Source: Kalmusia sp. IMI 367209
Lineage: Eukaryota; Ascomycota; Dothideomycetes; Pleosporales; Didymosphaeriaceae
DNA: 64,000 bases
Assembly (NCBI GenBank): GCA_027946365.1
Contig: JAPEUQ010000017.1
Coordinates: 1 to 64,000, forward strand
Direction of reading: 5' to 3'
Part shown: positions 1 to 9,800 of the stretch, in pieces
How positions within the stretch are numbered: the first letter of the stretch is position 1
Layout of the letters: each line of letters opens with the position of its first letter
Made by a program: the position numbers and the translations under genes
The notes under the pieces: model-generated
Databases searched by the model: none
Told to the model about the DNA's origin: nothing
What the model saw: the letters and a program-made list of their open reading frames with translations, nothing else

Positions 1-605
1 AAATTAGCGGAACGTTGCCAGGAGACGCGCCATAGTGGATTTCAGAGTTCACATGGGATATGAGGATAAGACGGAGGCGCGTTAGTCAATGTCAGGTTTC
101 AGTGGTGCTTCGAGGGGTGAACATATCGGGTCGATGGAGCTAGGGGCATTCCGCGCGTTGCATGGGCCGACGCGTTGATGACGATACATTCCACCGTGCA
201 AGACCGATCGGGGAGCTTTTACTCAAAAGGCATGAGGGAAAAGTGTGAGAATGAAGGCAGTGGTGGTACCCTTTAGTCATGAGAAATACCCAGTATGGCT
301 ACGTGCTCTCTCTTCGTCACAAAGGTGATCTCTAGCTCTCTTATCCTAACAACAAGCGCTAAATCAGGTTCATATCCTGATTGAGTGATTAGAATACCTT
401 ATTGCAACAGTCAGAATAACTCACTTCTTACACAAGTCCCACTCTCAAGACGTATTAACCATGGTCAATATCAAAACATCCACCAGGCGCCAAATTACCC
501 TTTTAATCCATCATCATATCCTCAGCATCGCTCAACGTCTCGAAAACTAGAACCGTGGTTTTAGTGATACTTTCTGAAATCTTGTTTCTCTTCACATGTT
601 TCACT
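1..605. other. No gene recognised
   Basis: I see no coding region with a family signature or matched splice phases here. The right part is probably the 3' untranslated region of the minus-strand CDC26 gene, which stops at 606. Confidence 0.4.
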
Positions 606-839
606 TTAGTTACCCTGACGGCCCTGCCCACCCATGATACGATCTTTCTGGCTTCTCTGCTGCGGGCGCATTGCAGTCTGATCGCGCTCTTTGCCCTTTT
701 CGGAACCGTTAGAGGACTGAGCTTGACCTTGGCCTCCTGGGTGCTGCTGCTTCTCCCAGATCTTGCGTTGGCGGTTGGCTTCGTAAAGGTCGATGTCCGC
801 GGAGGTAAGTGTGATAGTGGTGGCTGGGCGACGGAGCAT
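606..839 (-). CDS. CDC26: Anaphase-promoting complex subunit CDC26
   Basis: A single-exon 77-residue protein. It opens with MLRRPAT followed by TITLTSADIDLYEANRQ, which matches the N-terminal signature of Cdc26/APC12 proteins (MLRR, then an acidic helix). In that family the N-terminus binds the TPR subunit Cdc16 and stabilises the APC/C ubiquitin ligase that drives mitotic exit. The rest of the chain is polar, basic and low in complexity, as is usual for fungal Cdc26. The start is set by the conserved MLRR; longer in-frame upstream sequence has no family match. It is divergent from the mitochondrial protein gene at 1207 and shares its 5' region. Identity rests on the first 30 or so residues only. 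Confidence 0.72.
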   Translation of the reverse strand: MLRRPATTITLTSADIDLYEANRQRKIWEKQQHPGGQGQAQSSNGSEKGKERDQTAMRPQQRSQKDRIMGGQGRQGN

Positions 840-1206
840 TGTAACGATAGACAGTAAGTGTGTAATAGTCCAGTCAATAGCGGGTATCCTGTTCTTTGGA
901 AATGGCGATTGTGGATGTGCAGCGCAGGTAGGAATTGAGTTGGTAGTGATGGGAGTGCGGTGGACCACCTTTTGTTTACATAGACATGAGACGAAACGCC
1001 AAAATTTTTTTGGCAGGTTGTGGTCCACAAAAGAGAATCAACTGTGATATGGACAGCGAGGGCCAGGTGCAAAGCATGGAAATGAGTGAAAGCTGCGCGT
1101 GACGCGCACGGCCATAGTGAACGGACCCCTGCAACGCCAAGCGAATATCCGGAAGTGTCACCCAAAAAGTTCAGTGACAATACAGCTTCCAACATCAATT
1201 GCCGCC
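840..1206. promoter_or_regulatory. Shared divergent promoter region
   Basis: This 367-base interval separates the start codons of two divergent genes (CDC26 on minus, the mitochondrial protein on plus), so it must hold both promoters. I see no convincing TATA box; a T-run lies near 1006-1012. Confidence 0.4.
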
Positions 1207-2219
1207 ATGTCGCAACGCTGCGTTTGCCCATCGGTAGGCGCAATAGCGCGACCGCTACCACATCGTGTAGTAACGGCTTCGCACTGCTCGAGGGGTTTCC
1301 ACGCCTCCGCTCGTAAGCTTGAGGACAAGCCCAGCAGCTCTTCACCCTCGACATCCGGTATGCCTCATGGAACGGCCCACGGTACATTGATCGTCAATTC
1401 GCTGACTATACATTGGATATAGGACCTGTCACACAACGCGGACCTCGCCGTCAACGCAATGCCAACGCTGCAACCCAGATCGGCAATCTCCAATTTCGCC
1501 GTCCAGTCCCAGACCGTAGCGGTCTCGCCGGTGGTGTCTTTCCCAGCGGCCAGCGCGTACAGAAGAATGGCGACGCCTCGTCATCAGCACCGAAGATCAT
1601 CACTCCCCGCAAACCTTTGATCAGACGGGACTCGACTGGTCCTCCAGGAAACATGGTCCGCGCCCCGTCCGCCCTCCGCATAACCCGCGACGCCGGGCCC
1701 AGCTCTGGGCCTCCTAGGCGAGGAGGCCCCAACCTACGGGGCCGTGGCGGCCCTCCTGGCGCCCCTCGTGGTGGACCGAATCGAGGGGGCGAAGCTGGAC
1801 CGAAGAGACGTGAACGCAGTGATGGGGGGGACGGTGGAGGGGATGCGCCACGTGTTGATCAAGATGTTATAGAGCCGAATCAAATCGATTCGAGTACGAT
1901 GCAGCTCTTGTATCGGCTACAGCGTCAGCAGTGGGATCGCAAGCCATATACGCCAAAGTATGCGCCTGGCAGTTTTGAGGCAAACGAATTGATCCATGCC
2001 GGAAGGGAGCTATTCAAGGGAGAATCACCGCCGGTGAAGGTGTGGGGGAATCTAGAGAGGACATTGAACATTGTGGGCATGCATGGAGCAGAAGCGCATC
2101 TAAAGGTGCGAAGGGTGCCAGATGGCGACAATATGCCTTTTGGCAAGGAGCATGAGAATCTACTTGAGCAGCAGCCGAAAGAGCCTATTGAGAGAAAGCC
2201 ACTCAAACTCGCGGCATAG
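1207..2219 (+). CDS. Mitochondrially targeted RGG/proline-rich protein, possibly mitoribosomal
   Basis: Two exons, 1207..1357 and 1423..2219, joined across a 65-base intron (donor GTATGC, branch CTGAC, acceptor ATAG), give 315 residues. The start ATG sits in a GCCGCCATG context. The N-terminus is rich in Arg, Ser and Ala and lacks acidic residues, with the GFHASARK pattern common at fungal mitochondrial processing sites, so matrix import is likely. Residues of about 150-200 form an Arg/Gly/Pro-rich, RGG-like disordered block. The C-terminal 120 residues look folded, with WDRKPYTPKYAPGSFEANEL and VWGNLERTLNIVGMHGAEAH. I do not recognise the family with certainty. A fungal-specific mitochondrial small-subunit protein is a guess from targeting and composition. 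Confidence 0.6.
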
Positions 2220-2866
2220 ATGGATCATGTCATTTCTCTGTAAAAATAACTGTATATGGTGTAAAACAACTGTAATTGTTGCACATTTGAATACATACAC
2301 GTTCCCTTGTTAGCCAGCCTACAGCAAGACCCGTTTAATACCTTCTTGGACCTAGAACGGAGTAGCTTGCTAACCTTAAGAGACGAGGCTCAGCATTAAG
2401 TTTCTGGGTCAGACGTCTAGCATCCGTGGTTTGAGGCTGCTTGCTTGCCACTAGCGTGTGAGTCGACAACGTCTTTTTCCCCCTCTTTAACGTTGCAAAG
2501 AAGTTTTACGCCAACAAACGCAATTCTTGCATAGAGAAAGAGCCAAGTCATCGCCTGTCTTGTCGTGAAGGCTGAGGATGTAATAGAAGGTACCAGTGAG
2601 AACCAAGAATGATGACAGGTCTTGATTAGTTAGCTGGAGCAACATGCTTGTTTTGGAGAGTCTGTTTAAAATCGCATGCTAAATTTAATTGGGATTTTAT
2701 GATTGCGAGTGTGGTGTAGCTATGTTTTCTTCCAAGTTGTCCTCCATCGTTTGACGTTTGCAGGGAGCTGAACTTAGGTATATATAATACAAATGAGCCC
2801 GCGTAGTGACAGCCAACTTTTTGTCAGATTTTATATTATTCAAATCCAAACCTTCGACTTAATGCA
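2220..2866. other. Intergenic: 3' region and SDC1 promoter
   Basis: No gene seen. The right end carries a TATA-like element listed separately; the rest is moderately AT-rich. Confidence 0.4.
2779..2787 (+). promoter_or_regulatory. TATA-like box upstream of SDC1
   Basis: TATATATAA lies 80 bases before the SDC1 start codon, a spacing usual for ascomycete TATA elements. Confidence 0.35.
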
Positions 2867-3663
2867 ATGAATTCTACACCTATGATGGCGCAATCTCTTA
2901 AACCCGAAGAATCTCCGCGGCATCACCAGCCCTTAGACTCGAGCTCAAGCCTCAACACCACCACACCACCGCACCTCTATATAGCCAAAGCCTCAACTTC
3001 ACGCCGATCTGTAGCCGGCATACGTCAAATCTTCTCTGCGCCCGTTTTTATGAACGTAGAACTGCAAAGAATGGCTGCCGAATCCGCCTCCGCCTCCATC
3101 ACAGAGCCTGTGGTAGCACCCGCAGACGCGCCTATAGTGAACGGCACGCCTGCAGACGTCGAGATGACCGAGTCGGCGACAATCCCAGCTATAGACGCTG
3201 CTCCAGAACCGGCGCCCGCTCCAGCGCAAGAAATCGCGTCTCCAGCGCCGGCAATTGCGCCCGAGCCAGCGTCCCAGCAACCTGCCTCTGTCTCAGCACA
3301 TCTACCCGCTGCCTCACCCGCTCACGTCTCGGCCCCTCTATCAGCGCCTTCCCCCGCTCCACCTTCTACGTCAGCGCGCAATTCGCCGCATCCAAGTGGT
3401 CCCGTCCAAGCACCCGTACATGCGACGCTGCATGGTGCTCCTACGCGAAGATATCTAAACGAACATGTTACACCGCATTTGCTGGAGGCGATGAAGCATC
3501 TCGCTACGGAAGAGTAAGTGGGACAATTATCCAGGGTGAAATGGACGTTGAGCTGACTTGTCTTAGGCCGGATAAGCCGCTAAAGTATTTGAGCGAGTTT
3601 CTGGCGCGGAAGAGCAGAGAGATTGAGGGCAGTCAGGTCAGGGTGGTGGAAGATGTGGTTTAG
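2867..3663 (+). CDS. SDC1: COMPASS histone methyltransferase subunit, Dpy-30 domain
   Basis: Exons 2867..3513 and 3567..3663 flank a 53-base intron (donor GTAAGTG, acceptor TTAG) and encode 247 residues. The C-terminal 45 residues form a Dpy-30 helix pair: YLNEHVTPHLLEAMKHLA, then across the splice EEPDKPLKYLSEFLARKS. This motif dimerises and docks on Ash2/Bre2 in the COMPASS complex that methylates histone H3 Lys4. The preceding 190 residues are a Pro/Ala/Ser-rich disordered region, longer than in yeast Sdc1. The intron splits the Dpy-30 motif itself, which supports the splice call. An internal ATG at 3071 could start a shorter form of 179 residues. Confidence 0.87.
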
Positions 3664-4020
3664 AGTGTGTTGAGTTGCAGTTGGGGAAGGTGTTTCTTTT
3701 CAATTAGTGCATTTTAAAGGCGTTGAAAAGTGTGAGCAGCTTCAGGCGCATAATAGCAGGAAAGATACCCTAGGCAGGTGCTTTGGCATATTCACATACT
3801 TATTTCGACGACGGCAGCACTTTCAACAGGATGTATCAGCAAACAAGTGACGGGAGGAACATCCGAAGATTTGTCTTCGGGTGTGATGCTTTTCATTCAT
3901 TCCAGATCATGACCATCCATGAACAGGCTATATAACCCATAAAGCATCCATGCATCGATGCATCCGTAACTCCAATCGAGTATTTTCCTTCGAAACCACC
4001 CCACACTAGCCCACACTCCC
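3664..4020. other. Convergent 3' regions of SDC1 and RPS13
   Basis: No separate gene. Read literally, the frameshifted RPS13 frame runs on here to a stop at 3897. Confidence 0.4.
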
Positions 4021-4760
4021 TTATGCGACGAGGGTAGAGGCAGTGGCGCTCTCGTACCTCCAGGTCGGGGGGGGAGGACACCGACGGTCTTGTAGTAGCG
4101 GGAGAGACGGTGGATCCTGCTTTCAATCAAAATAAGGCGGCTGAAACAGTTAGTATAGTAAATTCTGGCGGAATTCGAGGAAACCGTACAATTTGGAGTC
4201 CTTGTCTTTGCGGTTGACCTGCAAGTGCTTGCGGACGGCGACGGCCTTCTTGATGAGCATGTAAAGGTCCTCTTTATTATCTGTTAGCTATATACTTCAC
4301 ACATCTCCAGCTAGCTTTACTAGCATGTCAGACTGTGTTTAGCATACCTGGGATCTCGGGAGCGAGGCCTATCTATGTTAGCTGTAGGAATGGAAAATAA
4401 TGCATGGAGGCTTGCCGTTGGACTTCAAGATTCTAAGGATCTTGTTTCCGGTGACAACCTTGACCTGGGCGACACCGTGGGAGTCACGAAGGACCTCGCC
4501 GATCCTGTCTACTGTCAGCCATTATGCCTCCGGCTTCATTGTCACCAAATATGCGAATGACTCGCGAGGCTTCTGGATAGGTGCTGTAGCTTGTGTTCTT
4601 TCGTGCGGTCTTACTGGGAGGGAGTTGCGCCCTTACGGGCAAGCTTGCAGATTTGCTCGACGACCTGCTCGGGAGTAGTCTTGAGCCACGGCGGGGCGGT
4701 GCGCGAGTAGGGGATGGCTGAGGACGATATGCCCTTTCCGTTGGAGTGAAGACGACCCAT
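4021..4760 (-). CDS. RPS13: 40S ribosomal protein S13 (uS15), with a frame break in the last exon
   Basis: Five exons on the minus strand: 4760..4615, 4504..4416, 4368..4348, 4271..4190, 4140..4021. The chain begins [19 protein letters not shown] and follows uS15 closely, including KSNGLAPEIPEDLY and [20 protein letters not shown]; uS15 binds 18S rRNA in the small subunit. Exon 3 is only 21 bases. Intron 2 (4369..4415) has a GC donor (GCAAGC), forced by the conserved protein. Intron 4 has a textbook TACTAAC branch site. In the last exon a run of eight C (minus strand; 4067..4074) puts the conserved [14 protein letters not shown] tail out of frame. Six C would give exactly the family length of 151 residues, ending at 4021. 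As written, the frame runs to 3897 with an unrelated tail. A homopolymer sequencing error is the likeliest cause. Confidence 0.9.
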
Positions 4761-5583
4761 GACTACGAATCGACCGACGGGAGTTTGCGAAGGGCGAGGT
4801 GGGCGACGGTGGTTGGAGATGCGAAAGTTCGTGAGGTCGCGACTGTTCTGTGTGGGGAAATTCGCTTATGCCGCACGGACCGTCTTGGCGCAGGACGACT
4901 CGTTTAAAGGGTTTTCTGCAGTCCGACCTCACCTTCGACACCTCAACTTATGCAGTGGTCTTGCACTCGAAGTTCTTCTCAAATGATATGGACGTTCTAA
5001 TTTTCCTATTTAACATTAGCCCTGGACTAATGGTAACTGTCGTGATGCCTTGCGGCAATGTGCGATGATGTTGTCAGGTACGTCTAGCTGTCCTTTTCCC
5101 AATTCTTGCAATGATGAATTTTTCCACTACACTTATTTTCTGGTACCGTAAGTAATACTCTTATTTCCATGATATTGAGTTTCACTAACTTGGTGTAGTC
5201 TTGATTTAGCCGTCTTTGACGTCGATGATCTCAACGGACTTCTGAAATGCATACATCTCGGACCTGCGCTTAATATTTTGAGCGTGGATTGTTGCTGATG
5301 AATACGCAGAACTCCCTTCGAAAAGCGGGTCTGTACTCTGGCCATCTGACCTCGGCTTCCTTTATTGTAAGAGAAAGAACGCTGGGTGGATAACTTTTTC
5401 GGACTCCTCGTGACTACCCTAGAAATATCCACTCAAGTCGTCAATGCCTTTATTCCATAGTAGCTTGCGTCACTTAGAATTGTTTTTACCAATCAAATAC
5501 CTTCGATGAATCTTTGCACCCCCTCTCTCTGCATACTACATTACCTTGTGCCTTCGTTGTACTTTACACCGCTCAGTATCAGC
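4761..5583. other. RPS13 upstream region and an unresolved possible coding fragment
   Basis: The left part must hold the RPS13 promoter. Between about 5110 and 5460 on plus there are protein-like stretches with plausible splice signals: donor GTAAGT at 5150, acceptor ATTTAG near 5208, and CTGAT followed by CGCAG near 5300. The minus strand also has an open frame (5133-5432). Neither gives a family match or a complete model. Confidence 0.25.
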
Positions 5584-7866
5584 ATGATGTACATACTACT
5601 CAGCATATTGGGCCTGGTCACTCGCATAGCCTTCAGCAAAACCGCTGCGCAACTTTGTCGAGGTACCGCCGCACGTGCTGACGACGGTAATTGGTATTGC
5701 TCTGAAGTCACAGCGATCACCTACAAGAATATTAGCCAACCTGGAGAGTACAACAGAACGACACGCGTGAATCCAAAGACCGGTCTGTGCGACCATGAGC
5801 CGATAGCCTACTCAGGCGTCGGGCCATCCACGCCATTGATTGGAGAAGTACGCCAGTCATTCTCGCATAGGTACCCAGGTACGCTAATCAACGCAACCAG
5901 CTCTCCATGCATTTGCGTGGTCCTATGAACGTTTCTCAATTGGCTGTGTACAAGCTACCGGATATATCGATATCGAAGCGAAGATCAACCGTTCGGGACA
6001 ATGATCGAGCTATGCAACAGCGGGGAGCGCAGATCCCTCACAAGGAAGATGGAACCATAAGATCCATCTGGCATTCGATATGGCATCATGATCATAGCGA
6101 TGGAGCCTCAGAAACAAGCTGCTCTGAATGTGAGTCTCTTGTTTCAGGAGTTTAGATGGGTCACAAACTGAATGAATAGGTGATGCTACGACCATCTGGA
6201 CAGATATCTCTACGACGACTGGGTGGACAGGTGCATTTACAACTAAACAGACTGGCACCTCTACGGCCACCTTTACACCCAAACAGACTGGCGGTTTTAC
6301 CACACTCGGAACAACGGTGCTTCAGCCGGGCTGGATTTGCACAGTTACGCCTACTATTACCACGACAGTCTTTGTTCAGGGCAGTACGTGTGCAAATGTC
6401 CCCATTCTTGGTTCTGGACAGACCCAGGTCGCGCCTCCGCCTCCAATCGTACCTATACCTATCCCAATAATCCCAATCCCAGCACCAGAGCCAGCGCCTC
6501 CTGTACAACCTCCTGGGCAACCTCCTCCAGCTCTGGTTTCCCCACCGCTGCCACCACCACCCGCACCTCCCGCAACGCTTCCACTACTTGTATCAACGAC
6601 AACGGCGACGACTACCCTCCACACCACAGACACCATCTGTCCACAGGATCTATCCTCCATCATCTCTTTACCAACCCATGTGTCAGTGCCAATCCCTATA
6701 CCAAATGATCCTTTATGTCCATGTGAGTCTGCACCGGAGACTGTGATCTCGAGTATCAATTCTTTACCGACCTCACCCATTCCACCTCCGCCTCTTCCGC
6801 CTATTGACCCACCTCCCCCACCAGCTCCGTCTCTACCACCCGTTGCACCTTCGCCGGTTTCTTCGCCATCGCCTTGCCAGGATACCGCAGTTGAGTCAAC
6901 GTCCTTCCTACTCCTGAAGCGCGAAGAACCCTCTTCCTCAACCGATGCCCCTACATCAGTTAGTTCGATACAGAGCGGATCACTAGCCACGGATGACGTG
7001 AGAGTAGCTGCAGCTTCGACTTGGAGTCGAGTGGCATATTATACTTCTACTGCGCCCGCTGCTGCGAGTGGATTTGCTTTTCTAGCAAACCTTGGGGATC
7101 CTCAAAAATCTGGCACCTTTGACTAGTACAGTGACGAGATATCGACTCCTTTGGACATACTGACATAGCGCAGTGCTTTTGGAAACTCTCTTGGTTATGT
7201 TATTGGTGATGGAAGTAAAGTGGCCGTGGATAGCACACCATTCGACGGCACACTTGAAACATCCGAGCGTGAAATTGCCGTCTTCACGGACAAGATTTGC
7301 GATGGGAATTGTGAATATGCAAGGCCAGACGCTACTGCGCACTGTAGATGCACCACGCTCTGGCTTAGCATACGAATCACTGACACTTCGCAGATGGCTG
7401 GGACGGCGCTTCCAAAGCTTTCTTCATTGAGTTTCAAATGGACCACTACGACAACTACGGCACGGACCAAGGCATGCTTTCCGATGCCCCTGCCTGGTGG
7501 TTTCTGAACGCAGCCATACCACGTATTCTCCAATACGGAAACGATCGCAAAAACATCCCGTGTTCGTGCTGGTCGACTGGCTGCGGTGAGTTCGATGCCT
7601 TCGAGATTCTTGGTCGCGGCGAGGTGCGAGCTAAGTCAACTATTCACCGCCAAGGCAACCTCGAAGGCGGTGACAGCAATTACTTCCTCAGGCCGGTTGG
7701 TCGGACGATCAAATTCGCGGTCGTATTTCACAACTGGAATATTACGGCAAGGGTGTTGGACGACAGTTTCGATTTTGGGGCGAGCTTGACGCAGGCTCAG
7801 ATAGATGATATCTTGGCGTATGATGCGAGTGACTACTCACATTCATTGTTTGCCATCGGGGACTGA
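5584..7866 (+). CDS. TOS1: TOS1-like cell wall glycosidase (DUF2403 + DUF2401)
   Basis: Five exons, 5584..5847, 5901..6129, 6180..7125, 7174..7343 and 7394..7866, keep phase throughout and give 693 residues. A signal peptide starts at 5584 (MMYILLSILGLV); an ATG at 5506 is an alternative. An N-terminal DUF2403-like region (WYCSEVTAITYKNI, then LSMHLRGPMNVSQLAVYKLP) is followed by a Thr-rich and very Pro-rich linker of about 250 residues (PPPP and PVQPP repeats), then the C-terminal DUF2401/TOS1 glycosyl hydrolase-like domain: WSRVAYY, GTFDYAFGNSLGYV, GWDGASKAFFIEFQMDHYDN, CSCWSTGCGEFDAFEIL. Known relatives are secreted wall proteins tied to beta-glucan remodelling. No GPI-attachment tail is evident; the chain ends SHSLFAIGD. 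The long proline linker is unlike yeast Tos1. Confidence 0.88.
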
Positions 7867-9220
7867 GGGAATATTGGCACACGGTTTTTTAGTGAACGTT
7901 CAGGGTGCGTTCATATGAGGCCGTATATACTATCATCCCCAAGGGCGCGATATACTTAGCATAGCATGAAACAAATTTGGTGTTCTCGTGTTTCTGTTCT
8001 GTTCAAATTCCGAGAAAAATATTTGCGATCACTGTAGTATCTCTTAAAGAACTGGCTTGGGTGGTACTAAAGTTTCCGTCGTGGTGGAGGTTAGTGGTGC
8101 CCAGCATTCATTCATTGCACACTGCAAATCATAGTGTACGACTTATTTTGATTCCATACACATCTAATATATACCTGAGTATTGTGAGAATTGTCTTTAC
8201 TGAGTTGTCTTGAAGTTTTTTAAACTTTGAGACAATACTAACAATCCCATTGACCTAGGTGTCTCGAATGAATTATTATCATGTGCATCATTACATGAGA
8301 ATATGAGAAAACAACGATGGTCCGGGCACTAGTGCAGGAACTCGCTCCTCTTCACGCGAGAACATCTGACGTATTGACCCACAGGATCTTGGCGTCATAG
8401 CTTGGCTTAAGTATACATGTAAGATTTTGCCCTTACAAGGATAGGACGTGTTTCCTTTTTGGTGGGTATTTTCTTCGCCGTATGATCTAGCGCGTTCCTT
8501 CTCACCATCAAAAGGAACCTGTCCTCTCTGATTCCTAGACAATAAAGTATTTTCATGCCGAAGATTAGCCACTATATAGTGTGGAAGTAGACACGAATTA
8601 GAGAACTCACTTCGGCGAATTAATCGACTAAGCATATAACTCAAAGATGACAGTTTAAATTAGACTATATGTTTCTCTACGGAATTTGGCTATCGAGACC
8701 ACTTTTGCACGTGTTTACATGTATATACACCTCACGCGAACAAGACTTCCGATCCCTACCCCACAAATTGGTTGCCGCGGCATATGCTAACATCACAGGG
8801 GACGGCATTCCTGGAGGATCAAAACCAAGTCTAGTCTATCAGATCATATACGCCAGCACGCTTCTTTAGAGCTACCGAATGATAGAGGGTCTTTGGGGAC
8901 CGTGACCAATTGCTACTCGCAACTAGATTTTCAACAAGCGGTCAGCCTATAGGTAAGATTGTCTCGACGGGGCGCCCTCAAGACACCAAGACACGACCAA
9001 GACTTTTGATCTAGCTCAAAGGTGATGTTTTCCTCATATTCGCTTACTCCAGAGCCATTTTCCAGAACTGGGGGCGCACACATTCACAAATCTCGCAAGC
9101 TGTATATAAACCTGTCGCAATATCGCTTTTAAAATACGCCATCATCTCACTCACGACTTCTCACTCCCTCAATTGACTACACCCAAACTAGGGACTACGC
9201 CAAACCATCCAACCGCAGTC
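7867..9220. other. Gene-poor interval upstream of the secreted 8-Cys gene
   Basis: About 1.35 kb without a supported gene. A 117-residue open frame on minus (8291-8644) shows no domain and unlikely composition. The right edge is the promoter of the gene at 9221. Confidence 0.4.
9103..9110 (+). promoter_or_regulatory. TATA box of the 8-Cys secreted protein gene
   Basis: TATATAAA lies 118 bases before the start codon at 9221, followed by a pyrimidine-rich leader (TCTCACTCCCTC) typical of fungal transcription starts. Confidence 0.4.
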
Positions 9221-9498
9221 ATGAAGTTCATCAGTACCCTCGTTGTCTTAGTAGTTGGCCTCGCAAACCTTACACACGCTGAGATCCGCGTACGTCACTC
9301 ATAGGCACCACACTCATTTATTCCGGCCTGCTAATCTTACATTGATAGTGCGGGACGTGCACCACCATCAATGGCGGCAAATATTGCGACGCTGCAGGCT
9401 CTTATCATCTGTGCTTTGGGCAGGAGGCTTGCGGCGGGGCGACATCGTGTCCCGGAGGCTGCTACTGGAACACTCAAAACACTGTAGCAACGTGCTAG
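9221..9498 (+). CDS. Small secreted cysteine-rich protein (effector-like)
   Basis: Two exons, 9221..9289 and 9349..9498, joined over a 59-base intron with donor GTACGT, branch CTAAT and acceptor ATAG, encode only 72 residues. The first exon is a clean signal peptide (MKFISTLVVLVVGLANLTHA), cut near the intron. The mature part of about 52 residues has eight cysteines in the order C-x2-C-x8-C-x8-C-x5-C-x5-C-x3-C-x10-C, many Gly, and no recognisable domain. Size, secretion signal and even cysteine count fit fungal small secreted proteins, which include effectors and antimicrobial peptides. That role is inference. A TATA box and pyrimidine-rich leader precede it. It lies alone in a gene-poor stretch. 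Confidence 0.75.
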
Positions 9499-9800
9499 TG
9501 CCCAATCAATTGTGACAAAGATATCAAGAAAGAAAGGGAGTGGGCGGTGCGTGGTAGGACATGAGACAAGATAATCCAAGATACACATAACACGAGCGCT
9601 GTTTCGTGCCCAGACTGTTCCCTGTGCATCATCTATGTCGTCTATAGGATAACCTCATTAATTTATCAAACCTGCTACTACTATAACCCTATCGGCATCA
9701 TTGCGATGTCATTTCGCACTCATGTGCCATACTTGCTTTTGTTGTACAGATTTTATGGGTGGTCGCGATGATTAGCATTCTTGCTTGTAGGCCTAATTCT
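9499..9800. other. Convergent 3' regions
   Basis: A short interval between the 8-Cys gene and the stop of the Zn2Cys6 regulator; nothing else seen. Confidence 0.4.

Noticed and set aside
503..1387. 294-codon open frame on the minus strand
   Set aside because: It overlaps CDC26 and the first exon of the mitochondrial gene in another frame and has no family signature.
4505..4614. Possible C/D box snoRNA in RPS13 intron 1, as RPS13 introns host U14 in animals
   Set aside because: Only loose C- and D-like boxes about 30 bases apart; no proper RTGATGA or terminal stem.
6376..6990. Gly-rich 204-codon frame on minus across TOS1
   Set aside because: It is the antisense shadow of the proline-rich TOS1 linker.
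8291..8644. 117-codon minus-strand frame upstream of the 8-Cys gene
   Set aside because: No family match, no splice partners, and composition unlike the neighbouring genes.
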